Source: Saprospiraceae bacterium
GTDB lineage: Bacteria; Bacteroidota; Bacteroidia; Chitinophagales; Saprospiraceae
DNA length: 64,000 nt
Assembly (NCBI GenBank): GCA_020631235.1
Contig: JAHDHQ010000001.1
Location: forward strand, 113,858-177,857
Reading direction: 5' to 3'
This document shows, piece by piece, positions 26,895 to 38,975 of the stretch (its first letter is position 1; every line of letters begins with the position of its first letter). The notes under the pieces are model-generated. The model was given only the letters and a program-made list of their open reading frames with translations, had not been told where the DNA came from and ran no database searches. The position numbers were made by a program, and so were the translations under genes.

Positions 26895-27638
26895 ATGCGA
26901 TTTTGTTTTCTGTTCTTATCCATGGTATTCTTCACTTTATGTGCAGATGCACAATTTTCAGTCCAATATAAATACGGTTTAACCACTACAGATGCTCAAG
27001 ATGAGCACTCTCGATTGGTGGGTGAAAGTGAGGTGTTTAATTTGTCACATGAAGTTGGTTTAGCTTACTGGTTTAAATTAAAAGAACGTAGAGTAGAGTT
27101 CCACCCTTCCATAAATTACGGCACAAATCAAGACATGGATGTGACTATTGATGGATCGACCAAAGAGTATAATTGGCAAAGTTTCTATTTAGATGTACCC
27201 ATGCACATTTACCTATTGGATTTTGAAGGCGATTGTAATTGTCCCACTTTTTCTAAAGATGGTAATGTCTTCGAAAAAGGGGCTTTTGTGTATTTTTCAC
27301 CTGGTATCGGTTATCATCTTTTTGATGATTATTATGCTTCTGGAAGTTTTATTGGTGCTGGAGATTACAAGGTAGAAACAAACAATAGTGCTTTAAATTT
27401 CAGAGCAACCCTAGGCATGGGAATAGACATAGGTTTAGGCGATTTAATTACGATCACTCCATCGGTAGGTTTTGCTTATGGCACAGCCGTACAAAGGGAT
27501 TTATTAGATGGATTGGACACTGAAATCGAGTCGGTTGATATGGTAGAAGCTTCAAATGCTTATACCCAATTTTTACCAGCATTGCGTCTAACTTTCAGGC
27601 CAGATTATCTCAAGGAAAGACGTGGTATGTTTAGATAA
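26895..27638 (+). CDS. outer-membrane beta-barrel protein
   Basis: 247 aa with a signal peptide (cleaved after CADA). The mature chain shows alternating hydrophobic strands of about 10 residues ending in aromatics (QYKYGLT, EVGLAYWFKL, FYLDVPMHIYL, LNFRATLGMGIDIGLG, ITPSVGFAYG, ALRLTFRPDY), typical of the Bacteroidota OMP-beta-barrel family. A Cys-containing loop (GDCNCPTF) is unusual. It has its own promoter element and is divergent from rimO. Role unknown; probably a structural or small-channel outer-membrane protein. Confidence 0.72.
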   Translation: MRFCFLFLSMVFFTLCADAQFSVQYKYGLTTTDAQDEHSRLVGESEVFNLSHEVGLAYWFKLKERRVEFHPSINYGTNQDMDVTIDGSTKEYNWQSFYLDVPMHIYLLDFEGDCNCPTFSKDGNVFEKGAFVYFSPGIGYHLFDDYYASGSFIGAGDYKVETNNSALNFRATLGMGIDIGLGDLITITPSVGFAYGTAVQRDLLDGLDTEIESVDMVEASNAYTQFLPALRLTFRPDYLKERRGMFR

Positions 27639-27658
27639 AACGTTTGTCCCGTCCTACT

Positions 27659-28405
27659 TCAGTCTTTTGAAACAAGTAAGGCCATTCCGAATGATAAGCA
27701 GTACTTAAGAAAGTTCCATTTTTTAGGGAAATGCCACACCATAGAAAGTCCTTCTTTTATCAGAAGTAGACTCAGATGCACATATAATGTTAGCTTAGGT
27801 TTTAGCGCAATTTGTGCTGACTTATAATCGCTGCGAGCATCAATTAACAAATCCGCAATGCCCATTAATGTACAAAGCTTAGTAAAGAAAATACCGAAAG
27901 AACTATCCGCTTCGATTAGCATAACTGATAAGGGTAACTCTCCAGTGGACTTCCCTTCTTCAAGCACTAATTGTATGAGTTTTTGAGATTCCAACACATG
28001 GCGCTTTTCTTCCGTCTTGTGGAAAATATTAGTGGCTGCAGTTAAAAACCTTTTTTCGATGGCCAATTCTTTGACAATGTGTTTTAAAGTATCAATATTT
28101 TGCTTTAGTAGATCATTTGCTCCGGGATGCTTCCAATGAACTTCTGTATTTTGAAGAAACTCAAGGATTGATTGGGTGATAGAATCTCGATCTATTTTAG
28201 TAGGCAAATCATCAATGGTTTGATCAATGTTGTCGATTCCTAGAATGAGGTGATCCAACATTATTTTTGTACGATTATCAATAACTATGTTATAAGCATC
28301 GGTGAGTACATGAAATTCGTCACTCAATTTTTTGTAAATAGATCTAGTTTTAGACCAATCTATCGAAGGTAAGAAGTCGTCCTTATGGCTATGGGTGCTG
28401 ATCAT
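27659..28405 (-). CDS. hypothetical, mostly helical protein
   Basis: 248 aa, predicted mainly alpha-helical, without a signal peptide. A hydrophobic C-terminal third (about 180-240) may associate with membranes. No recognised motif. It lies 41 nt after the SpoU methyltransferase gene on the same strand, so it is probably the last gene of the pyrG-spoU unit. It is convergent with the beta-barrel gene. Confidence 0.6.
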   Translation of the reverse strand: MISTHSHKDDFLPSIDWSKTRSIYKKLSDEFHVLTDAYNIVIDNRTKIMLDHLILGIDNIDQTIDDLPTKIDRDSITQSILEFLQNTEVHWKHPGANDLLKQNIDTLKHIVKELAIEKRFLTAATNIFHKTEEKRHVLESQKLIQLVLEEGKSTGELPLSVMLIEADSSFGIFFTKLCTLMGIADLLIDARSDYKSAQIALKPKLTLYVHLSLLLIKEGLSMVWHFPKKWNFLKYCLSFGMALLVSKD

Positions 28406-28446
28406 TTAATGCCTAAAATACAAAGTTTCAAGTTTTAGGACAATAT

Positions 28447-30608
<2,162 letters not shown>

Positions 30609-30820
30609 TCATTATGGGATTCAAAAGTACATAATCGAGTTTTAGGAATAAGAAATAATTACAAACAAATGTGGATAAAGCACCGATAAAAATCAGAAGC
30701 TCAATAAAAATGGGGCTTAAAAAGGAGGTGAATAAAAGTATGTTTTTTACTCAAATACTTAATGTAGATTGAGAATTATAAAAAAGTGAAAATATTCTTT
30801 ACTAAAAAGGTATGAATACT

Positions 30821-30849
30821 TTGTTAAGATAAAATGCTTTGTATATTTG
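30821..30849 (+). promoter_or_regulatory. promoter of tRNA-Lys
   Basis: TTG at 30821-30823, an 18-nt spacer and TATATTTG at 30842-30849 put the start near 30856, about 11 nt before the tRNA. This is the clearest consensus-type promoter of the window. The rest of the gap from pyrG (30591 on) shows no other feature. Confidence 0.65.
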
Positions 30850-30866
30850 CAGTCGATTTTAAAGGA

Positions 30867-30939
30867 GATCGCTTAGCTCAGTTGGTAGAGCAACGCCCTT
30901 TTAAGGCGTGGGTCCAGGGTTCGAGCCCCTGAGCGATCA
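30867..30939 (+). tRNA. tRNA-Lys (anticodon TTT)
   Basis: The cloverleaf can be drawn fully. Acceptor GATCGCT pairs with AGCGATC, the D-stem is GCTC/GAGC, the anticodon stem is ACGCC/GGCGT around CTTTTAA with anticodon TTT, and the T-arm is CAGGG-TTCGAGC-CCCTG. 73 nt with discriminator A; CCA is not encoded. A promoter precedes it and an intrinsic terminator follows. Confidence 0.97.
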
Positions 30940-30946
30940 CTTAAAA

Positions 30947-30981
30947 AACTCTTGTAACTAGTTTTACAAGGGTTTTTTTTT
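30947..30981 (+). terminator. intrinsic terminator of tRNA-Lys
   Basis: AACTCTTGTAA pairs with TTACAAGGGTT (11 bp with one G-U), followed by nine T, beginning 8 nt after the tRNA. Confidence 0.85.
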
Positions 30982-30984
30982 GCC

Positions 30985-31200
30985 GGTAATTTAAGAAATA
31001 AATGGGGCGAGAAGTCTATCTACGATTGCTGTAAGCACATCGGGAAGCCCCTGAGCGATCACTTCTGAAGCTCTTGCAAAATACTTTGTAAGGGCTTTTT
31101 TTATATGAGTAGTTTAAAGAAATAAAAGGGCGAGAAGTCTATCTACGATTGCTGTAAGCACATCGGGAAGCCCCTGAGCGATTATATTGTTAAGGATTTT
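30985..31200 (+). repeat. tandem relics of the tRNA-Lys 3' end and terminator
   Basis: Two copies of a ~123-bp unit start near 30985 and 31107; GGGCGAGAAGTC appears at 31005 and 31128. Each ends in part of the tRNA 3' arm: AGCCCCTGAGCGATCACTT at 31046-31064 (identical to the tRNA) and AGCCCCTGAGCGATT at 31169-31183. Both are followed by a decayed terminator (TTGTAAGGGC with T run; TTAAGGATTTTTTT). A third worn copy (AGCCCTTGAGCA, 31698-31709) lies inside the REP array. tRNA 3' ends are common integration sites, so these may be att-site scars from past elements. No integrase is present in the window. Confidence 0.7.
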
Positions 31201-31215
31201 TTTATTAATAATTAT

Positions 31216-31992
31216 CTCAGCTACAAGCTGAGATAAAGCTAAACTTCATGGTTGATTTAAATGCCTTATCTATGCTAGTAGAGGCTTGTAGCCTCGATTA
31301 AAATTGGCTAACCACCTGCCAATTTTTACATCTTTAGCCTTTTACTAATGCTCAGCTTTAAGCTGAGACGAGCACATCTTGAAGCTCAGCTACAAGCTGA
31401 GCTAAACTTCATGGTTGATTTAAATGCCTTATCTATGCTAGCAGAGGCTTGTAGCCTCGATTAAAATTGACTACCCACCTGCCATTTTTTACATCTTTAG
31501 CCTTTTATTAATTCTCAGCTTTAAGCTGAGATGAACGAAGAGCTAAAAGCTAAGCTAAACTTCATGGTTGATTTAAATGCCTTATCTATGCTAGTAGAGG
31601 CTTGAAGCCTCGATTAAAATTGACTACAGACCTACCATTTTTACATTTTTAGTCATTTATTAATTCTCAGCTTTAAGCTGAGACTAGCACATTGGGAAGC
31701 CCTTGAGCATTTTATTATTAAGGCTTTTTTATTAATAATTATCTCAGCTGCAAGCTGAGATAAACTCGATTAAAATTGACTACCCACCTGCCATTTTTTA
31801 CATTTTTAGCCTTCTATTAATTATTAGCTTTAAGCTGAGATGAACGAAGAGCTACAAGCTGAGCTAAACTTCATGGTTGATTTAAATGCCTTATCTATGC
31901 TAGTAGAGGCTTGTAGCCTCGATTAAAATTGGCTAAGCACCTGCCAATTTTTACATCTTTAGCCTTTTATTAATTCTCAGCTTTAAGCTGAG
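31216..31992. repeat. REP-like palindrome array, first locus
   Basis: Two palindromes alternate. Type A is CTCAGCT(A/T)(C/T)AAGCTGAG, at 31216, 31351, 31385, 31514, 31666, 31743 and 31976, with degenerate copies near 31541, 31823 and 31849. Type B is GTAGAGGCTTGTAGCCTCG, with its palindrome core at 31281, 31444, 31597 and 31906, plus a stump near 31766. The spacer AACTTCATGGTTGATTTAAA starts at about 31241, 31405, 31558 and 31867, giving a unit of about 153-164 bp in tandem. The palindromes match those around the RAYT gene at 50.5 kb. The region holds no gene; the minus ORF 31970-32164 is chance. Confidence 0.85.
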
Positions 31993-32098
31993 ACGAACGA
32001 AAGTTAACCGGATTAATCTCTATTTCGGAAATCAAATTAAAATCAATATATTTAATTGGAATTTTTATCCTTCTTGGACACCTTAATCCAAAATCATT

Positions 32099-35000
32099 AT
32101 GATCAATCTGAAAGTACTTTTCTTCTTGAATATATTGCTGTTGCCAGTTATACTCATTGCTCAAAATGAACCTCCAGAATTATGTACTGATGGATCCCAA
32201 AACACCTGTCAATGTGATACAGCTCCTATATTGTGCAGTATAGATGAATTAGATGGCTATCAATATGAGATGAGTACTTTTCTTCATCCAGATGATGGTC
32301 CTGATCCGATGTGTCCTTCTCCAGAAGGAGACAATACAGCTTCACATAACCCAACATGGTTTGCTTTTGTTGCTTTCTGTGAGGATATGGATATTGAAGT
32401 GGATTACTTTAATTGTACAGATGAAGGTGTCTTTGAAGTTTGTTCTGGAATTCAGGCTGCGGTTTATGAAGATTGTAGTTTAAATCCTAGCTCAGCCATT
32501 GCATGTGATACTAGTATTGATGGATGTGATGGTGACAATATAAGGGTAGTAGAAATCACTGGGATGACAGTTGGCAATATTTATTATTTTCTCGTGGATG
32601 GATGTTGTGGTTCAGCCTGTGAAATAATTATAACTACCACCTTCGGTTGTGATCCAGAAGAAATATTTGACTACGAATGGGATCAAGAAATAATGGGAAA
32701 TTGCGATGTATCTGAATTTGGTTCTCAAAACTACTCAATTGAAGCAATCACGGGTGTTGAAGAATATACCTGGTCCTTGGATGGCGACGTAATATATTCT
32801 GGTCCTAATGAATTCGTAACGTATGATTTCATGTCAGATGGCGAGTATACTTTGTGCGTAGATGTTGATTTTGGGGCTTGTGTTAATACTATTGAAGAAT
32901 TATGCAAAACCATTTCAGTGATTTCAACCCCTCCAAACGACGATTGTTCGGCTGCAATCGGCATAAATTCTGGTGTAAGCATAACGGCTGACAATTCTTC
33001 TGGCACAATTGAATCTGGAGAAACAGATGGCAATTGCAACTCAGGAGCAGATGATGCATCTATATGGTTTAGTTATACGCTTCCAAATGATCTTCACAGT
33101 TACACAGTCATTGTTGAAGCTAATGGAATACAAAATCAAGTTTTAGCTATCTATGATGGATGTAATGGTTCATTAATTGCTGAAGATTGTAACGGATCAG
33201 AAATATATGTTGAGTGTCCTTTGGATCAAACCATTTGGATTCAAGTTATATCTTCAAATGATGACGCAGGTGAATTTGATATTATAATAGAAGAGGGTCC
33301 AATAACTAGTTATAATAATTCATGCGTAGATAGCGAGGTTATAGTTCTTGCTGAAGTATGTAGTTTTGAAGAAATAGTAGGTGACAATTCACTAGCTTGT
33401 CCAGAAGATTTTAGTATTGCAGGTTGTACTATTGATAGTGATCCAACGAGTTGGTTACAATTTACTACTGGTCCAGATATTAACTCAATGGTGCTGAGTA
33501 ATCTTTCTTCCAATTTATCTTTATCACTATTTTCTAGCTGCTCCCCGGGAAGTTTAATTCAAGCTTGTATTACATCAGATATTGAATTTAATGTACTTGC
33601 AAACTCCACCTATTTGTTAGCTGCTACAACTTCAAACAATGATGATCAATACAGTTTTGAAATATTAAGCAAACCATCTACTCCCAATGATTTATGTAGT
33701 AATGCGATATCAATTCCAGAAGGACAATCAAGTAATTTTGATAATTTCTGTACTGAATTAGAAGCATGGGAGTTTACTGCCTGCAGTAATGATGATACGG
33801 ATGGTTCGGTATGGTTTACTCATTTAGTTAGTGAAGATTATGTCGAAATAAGCATAGAATTGCTGAATAACCAAGGTAATAATACCTTGTCAATTTATGA
33901 TGATTGTAATGGCGTAGAACTGGGAAGCTCTTGTAATGCAGAACCTGTGGTAATACCTTGCCCAGGTCTGGGCAGCTTACTCTACATTCAAGCGACATCT
34001 GATGCATCTGAAGGTAGTAGTTTTGATATTAATATTGAGGGAGGAGAAACTAAACTGGTTAACAGTAATTGCGAAGAAGCCATAAATATTAGTCCGCCAA
34101 GCAGTTGTACAGAATATACAATTGAAGGAACTACCATCAATGCTCTACCCCAAATAGATGCTCAAGGTAACTCAACTAATTATGGCTCTACTTGTCCCTT
34201 TGATTTATATCCCACCAGTTGGTATAGTCTCACCATTCCACCAAATGTTACCAGTGTTTCTTTTACCAACTTTACATTTAATGTATCCATAAGCCTTTTT
34301 GAAAATGATTGTGTTAATCCAGTATTGATTAACCAGGCGGATTGTTTGGACGATGATATTATTATTGATGTAGAGGAGAATACTACCTATTTGTTAGCAG
34401 CAGTTGTTATCCCAATTGCTTCGAATTGGTCAGTTGATATTAAATACTTTGAATCTTTATCTAATGACATTTGTGAACAATCGACTACCTTATCTTTGGA
34501 TGAAAGTTTACCAGACGAAAGTACTCAATGTGCTGCGCCAGATAATATATCATTAGGATGTTTTGGCTATGAGAGTATGGTGTTTTATAACTACACGGTT
34601 CCAGAGACAGGCCATGAGTCAGTTTCCATTAGTATTCCAATGTTTTATGGATCAACAGATGATATTAATGTCTTCGTGTTTGAAAGTTGTCAAGATCTAA
34701 CTTTGCTTAGTCAAACTGATGGAACTGAAGCCAATTACTGTGGTGCTGCTGGAAACGATTTGCTTCAGTTTACCTGCCTTGATCCTGGAGATTCCTTTAT
34801 TATTGCTATCGCCAGTCCTACGTATAATGAAGGCACTTTTGACATTCTTATTCATGAAGGACCTCCTGCTGAATGTGCTGAAGTATCCAATGATCAATGT
34901 GATGAAAACTTGCCTGACATATCACTCAATGAAATGTGTGTATTTCAAAGCATTTCAAATAATAATTTAGAAAGTAGTATTGGAGGTGGATTACTACAAT

Positions 35001-38000
35001 CTATTGATTTTCTAAACGATCAAGATGTACTTATAATTAACGATTGTAATCAGCAAGAAGCGACATTGGACAATCAAATAAATATTGTACAAATAACTAA
35101 TGAACATATACGTATTGCTGATGTAGAGGGAAGTAATTGTTTAGAGGATGCAGATCAGGATGGCAATCCAGAAAATGAAGGCGATAATAACAGCTATTAC
35201 GAAACAATCAATTACCTTTTTGACTGCTCACAAGATGTTTTATTAAGCTGCCAGTTAAAGTATATTAATCTTTCAACTAATGTGGATGACACAGCATTAG
35301 ATGATTCCGATTATTTACGATTTGAGGTTTCTACAGATAATGGTCTTACTTGGTTATTTCTAGATGAAGGTAATCTCGCGCCAATAATTGGGGATGGAAG
35401 TTTAAGCTATCATTCTCCTCCCATATCGAAAGTTAATCAACTCAAAGTCAGAATACATTTTGGCACGCAATTACCCGAAAAAGGAATAGAAATGAGTGAC
35501 TTAGAAATATATAATAGTGCTTCAAATTATCACTCAAATCATTCAAAATTAAATACGGTATTTTCAGCATTTACCACCAGTTCTTCTACACACAGTATTA
35601 GTTTTAGGAATATTCAATTTCCGAATGATGGGATGGGTGCAATTAGTATTATAAATCACGAAGATTGTAAATGCAATACGCAAATAATATCCGATATAGA
35701 TCATAATCAACCCGTACATACCATCACGGTCGAACCATCAACGAAGTACATTCTTGTTCAAAGTTCTGTCGAATTAGGGGACTTAACTTGTGAGATGAGA
35801 TTCAATGAAAATGTCGAAAATGATCATTGTATAAATGCACAGCCTCTTGATCTAAATATTATTGAAAATGTTTCTACTGTTTGTTCTACGGAAGATTTAG
35901 CTATCGATCAATGTGAATTTTACCATAGCACCATTTGGTTTAGTTATGAGGTGCCAGCCAATGGTATAGACGCATTAGCTATAAATGCTACATCAACACC
36001 AAGTGTGTCTGCAGAAATTGCTTTAATGGTATTGGATGCATGCGACGCAACAACACCAATCTTGCAAGGAGATGGTGCTATGGCCAGTTATTGTGGACCT
36101 TTGGATAATGAACTAATTTCATTAAACTGTTTAGCAGGAGGTTCTCAGCTATGGATTATGGTTGCTAGCAAAACCGGGGAAGAATTAGATTTCCAATTGT
36201 CCATAAGCGGGGACATTAATGAGCAATCACCTAGTATTGAGATAACGGAGACCGACTGTACATTAAATGGTACCCTGGTCACGTTTGTAACTAATTCAAC
36301 TCAAGAAGTCATTATTAACATTGTTGATGAAGAAGGGAATCAAATAGGTGAAGACTTTATTAATGAAGGATCTTACTTATTCGCTGAACCAGGTACTTAT
36401 TCCTTAGTAGCTGAAAATGGAAGCAACAATAGTTGCTTGACTTCGATTTCTATTGAGATACCTGTAAAATACAGTCCAATTTTTGAGGTAAACCCTGTAT
36501 GCAAAGGACAAAATTCCATAGCCGTTTTAACTAATACTAATGATATCGATAAAGTGGTTTGGCTTGATGGTGATGAAGTCTGTGCATTAGACTATACCTT
36601 GGAAAATATTGAAAATGATACAACAGTACTTATTCAATACGAAGATATAAATGGTTGTGTTGGTTTCTCTAGTGTTACATTTACCGTTCTTGAAGATTTA
36701 TCCGTCAATATTGAAGGCCCTACACAAGTTTGTCTTGGTTCAACAGCCACATACCAAGTTAATTTAGACGAAGATGATTACACTTATCATTGGATTCCTG
36801 AAAATGCAAACACCAGTTCTTTCACAACTGAAATTTTTGAAGATCTTAATTTGTGTGTAGTTGTATCCGATCAAAATGGATGTACCGGTAGTACATGCAT
36901 TGATGTAGAGGTAACTGAGACCATACTTTTACAAGAATTTACCACAAATGTTTGTGAAGGTCAAACAGTAAGTATTGGAGTACAATCAGATTATACGAAT
37001 ATTTTATGGATACCGGGAGACCACACTACCGATTCTATACAAGTAAATGAAACTGATCCAAACGAGTACATAGTCTATTTTGTAGATTCAAATGGTTGCG
37101 AAGGCTCAGGTAGTTTTGTGATTAACTTTGAATCTGCTGGTCAAATAGATATTATTCCATTGGGAGAAATATGCCATAGTTTACCAGATGTAACCATCAT
37201 TGATTTGACAAGTTTTGAAGGAGAAAGTGATCCTGGATATTGGGTGGACACAGATGCTGTTTTTGGGGCCGATTTCGATCCATCATCATTGGATTTTAAT
37301 GGGTTTGATCCTGGAGTATACAATTTTGAGTTTGTTGTAGAACCTGATAATGAAAGCTGTCCTGTATTAAGCCAAACGCTTGAAATTTCAGTCATTGATT
37401 GTGATTGTGAAACGACGGTCTATTATGTTGATCAAGATGGTGATTTGTATGGAAATCCTGATGAATCTGTAGAAAGTTGTTATCCCTTAGAAGGATATGT
37501 AGAAAATAATTGGGATTGTGATGATCAAGATCCAAATATTAATCCCAATACACTAGAAATACCTAACAATGATGTAGATGAAAATTGTGACGGGATTGCA
37601 GAAATAATTGATAACGATGGGGATGGGTATAACAATGAAGAAGACTGTGATGATACAGACCCGTCCATAAATCCTGGAGCGGATGAAATCCCAAATAATG
37701 GCGTAGATGAAGATTGTGATGGGATCATAGAAATCATAGATTTAGATGGCGATGGATGGAATAGTGATGTCGACTGTGATGACTTGAACGGCGCTATAAA
37801 TCCAGGCCAAATGGAAATTCCTTATAATGGATTTGATGATGATTGTGACGAAACAACTCCTGATGATGATCTAGATGGTGATGGTTATATACTTATTAAT
37901 GATTGTGATGACACTGACGCCGAAATAAATCCAGATGCGATAGAAATTCCAAACAACGATATTGATGAAGATTGTGATGGAGAAGTTTTGATCATAGACG

Positions 38001-38377
38001 AAGATGGTGATGGATTTAATTCTGATGAAGATTGTGATGATTTAAATCCAGATATTAATCCTTCTGCAGACGAGATACCCAATAATGGTATTGATGAAGA
38101 TTGCGATGGTGAAGATTTGATATCCTCTAATGAAGATATTGCCACTCTAGGTATACGCTTATTTCCGAATCCAACTAAAGATATAGTATTCATAGAATCT
38201 GAATATAGTGATGAAATGCAATATGTGCTATATTCCACCTCCGGCAAAATGATAAGTAGCGGCACTACTAAGAACAAGACCATTGACCTTGTGACGATAC
38301 CTGTCGGTTTGTATTATATTGAGATTCTAATCCAAAATGAAGGTAAACGATATATGAAAAAAATGATTAAGATTTAG
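32099..38377 (+). CDS. 2092-aa secreted protein with MopE repeats and T9SS domain
   Basis: Signal peptide ending near LIAQ. Residues about 20-1380 hold many Cys-containing beta domains of about 110-140 aa with the recurring pattern ND.C..A......WF.......V.I......L.IYD.C.G, typical of Bacteroidota secreted proteins and PPC-like in style. Ig/SprB-like parts follow to about 1770. Then come about five MopE-type metal-binding repeats, for example DNDGDGYNNEEDCDD with INPGADEIPNNGVDEDCDG, rich in Asp for Ca or Cu binding. The T9SS sorting domain (IRLFPNPTKDIV ... YMKKMIKI) closes it. Likely a surface or matrix protein whose repeats need calcium. The REP array lies right upstream. Confidence 0.85.
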   Translation: MINLKVLFFLNILLLPVILIAQNEPPELCTDGSQNTCQCDTAPILCSIDELDGYQYEMSTFLHPDDGPDPMCPSPEGDNTASHNPTWFAFVAFCEDMDIEVDYFNCTDEGVFEVCSGIQAAVYEDCSLNPSSAIACDTSIDGCDGDNIRVVEITGMTVGNIYYFLVDGCCGSACEIIITTTFGCDPEEIFDYEWDQEIMGNCDVSEFGSQNYSIEAITGVEEYTWSLDGDVIYSGPNEFVTYDFMSDGEYTLCVDVDFGACVNTIEELCKTISVISTPPNDDCSAAIGINSGVSITADNSSGTIESGETDGNCNSGADDASIWFSYTLPNDLHSYTVIVEANGIQNQVLAIYDGCNGSLIAEDCNGSEIYVECPLDQTIWIQVISSNDDAGEFDIIIEEGPITSYNNSCVDSEVIVLAEVCSFEEIVGDNSLACPEDFSIAGCTIDSDPTSWLQFTTGPDINSMVLSNLSSNLSLSLFSSCSPGSLIQACITSDIEFNVLANSTYLLAATTSNNDDQYSFEILSKPSTPNDLCSNAISIPEGQSSNFDNFCTELEAWEFTACSNDDTDGSVWFTHLVSEDYVEISIELLNNQGNNTLSIYDDCNGVELGSSCNAEPVVIPCPGLGSLLYIQATSDASEGSSFDINIEGGETKLVNSNCEEAINISPPSSCTEYTIEGTTINALPQIDAQGNSTNYGSTCPFDLYPTSWYSLTIPPNVTSVSFTNFTFNVSISLFENDCVNPVLINQADCLDDDIIIDVEENTTYLLAAVVIPIASNWSVDIKYFESLSNDICEQSTTLSLDESLPDESTQCAAPDNISLGCFGYESMVFYNYTVPETGHESVSISIPMFYGSTDDINVFVFESCQDLTLLSQTDGTEANYCGAAGNDLLQFTCLDPGDSFIIAIASPTYNEGTFDILIHEGPPAECAEVSNDQCDENLPDISLNEMCVFQSISNNNLESSIGGGLLQSIDFLNDQDVLIINDCNQQEATLDNQINIVQITNEHIRIADVEGSNCLEDADQDGNPENEGDNNSYYETINYLFDCSQDVLLSCQLKYINLSTNVDDTALDDSDYLRFEVSTDNGLTWLFLDEGNLAPIIGDGSLSYHSPPISKVNQLKVRIHFGTQLPEKGIEMSDLEIYNSASNYHSNHSKLNTVFSAFTTSSSTHSISFRNIQFPNDGMGAISIINHEDCKCNTQIISDIDHNQPVHTITVEPSTKYILVQSSVELGDLTCEMRFNENVENDHCINAQPLDLNIIENVSTVCSTEDLAIDQCEFYHSTIWFSYEVPANGIDALAINATSTPSVSAEIALMVLDACDATTPILQGDGAMASYCGPLDNELISLNCLAGGSQLWIMVASKTGEELDFQLSISGDINEQSPSIEITETDCTLNGTLVTFVTNSTQEVIINIVDEEGNQIGEDFINEGSYLFAEPGTYSLVAENGSNNSCLTSISIEIPVKYSPIFEVNPVCKGQNSIAVLTNTNDIDKVVWLDGDEVCALDYTLENIENDTTVLIQYEDINGCVGFSSVTFTVLEDLSVNIEGPTQVCLGSTATYQVNLDEDDYTYHWIPENANTSSFTTEIFEDLNLCVVVSDQNGCTGSTCIDVEVTETILLQEFTTNVCEGQTVSIGVQSDYTNILWIPGDHTTDSIQVNETDPNEYIVYFVDSNGCEGSGSFVINFESAGQIDIIPLGEICHSLPDVTIIDLTSFEGESDPGYWVDTDAVFGADFDPSSLDFNGFDPGVYNFEFVVEPDNESCPVLSQTLEISVIDCDCETTVYYVDQDGDLYGNPDESVESCYPLEGYVENNWDCDDQDPNINPNTLEIPNNDVDENCDGIAEIIDNDGDGYNNEEDCDDTDPSINPGADEIPNNGVDEDCDGIIEIIDLDGDGWNSDVDCDDLNGAINPGQMEIPYNGFDDDCDETTPDDDLDGDGYILINDCDDTDAEINPDAIEIPNNDIDEDCDGEVLIIDEDGDGFNSDEDCDDLNPDINPSADEIPNNGIDEDCDGEDLISSNEDIATLGIRLFPNPTKDIVFIESEYSDEMQYVLYSTSGKMISSGTTKNKTIDLVTIPVGLYYIEILIQNEGKRYMKKMIKI

Positions 38378-38545
38378 TGAGATATCAGCCAAGCCTCTAT
38401 TTCTTGCCATAATCTTTGGTTTAGCTGCATGCTGAAAAATGATCCCTGGCAAACGCTCTCAGCTTGCTAAGTTTAATTATTCCTTTAGGGGTATTTTCGA
38501 AGAAACATATTATTAAAATATTATATTTGTTTTAAATCGAAACTA

Positions 38546-38866
38546 TTGGGAGAACTTCGCAGAAAGAAGCATACGGAATCACTTTACTACCACCCTATTA
38601 ATCAGGTGTTTAACCAAAAGAAAAAGCGATATAAAGGAGGCGGAAAGACTTTAGCGAAGCAAAACGCTCATCGCACTAACATAGAAAATTATCGTGCACT
38701 AAAGGGACTATCGGCCGAAGAAATGAAATGTGCAATGCACGAAATACGGCTTAAGATAAGTTGGGAAGAATCATCCATTTATCCCAAAAATGATGTGTCT
38801 AAACAGCTTGATTACGAACAATTAATCAGCGATCATCGTTCGAGAAATAGCGAATTTGGATTTTAA
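38546..38866 (+). CDS. hypothetical basic protein with TTG start
   Basis: 106 aa; no ATG is available near the start, and a TATATTTG -7 element (38522-38529) places transcription just ahead of the TTG. The sequence is Lys/Arg-rich at first (KKKRYKGGGKTLAKQNAHRT) and acidic later. It could be nucleic-acid binding. No recognised family. The 168-nt gap before it holds only this promoter element. Confidence 0.45.
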   Translation: MGELRRKKHTESLYYHPINQVFNQKKKRYKGGGKTLAKQNAHRTNIENYRALKGLSAEEMKCAMHEIRLKISWEESSIYPKNDVSKQLDYEQLISDHRSRNSEFGF

Positions 38867-38975
38867 AGAAACGTGTTTATTTTTTGTTAGATTTCATGCG
38901 GTCACAGATTGTTCCTTATAATAAAACACAAAGCATAAACGTTCTTTATATGGAAACAAATTGTGCATTAGATAA

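Noticed and set aside
31216-31992. Possible CRISPR array
   Set aside because: Units are inverted palindrome pairs with conserved long spacers; there are no unique spacers of even length and no cas genes.
31970-32164. Minus-strand 64-aa ORF
   Set aside because: It overlaps a REP palindrome and the start of the 2092-aa gene and has no coding character.
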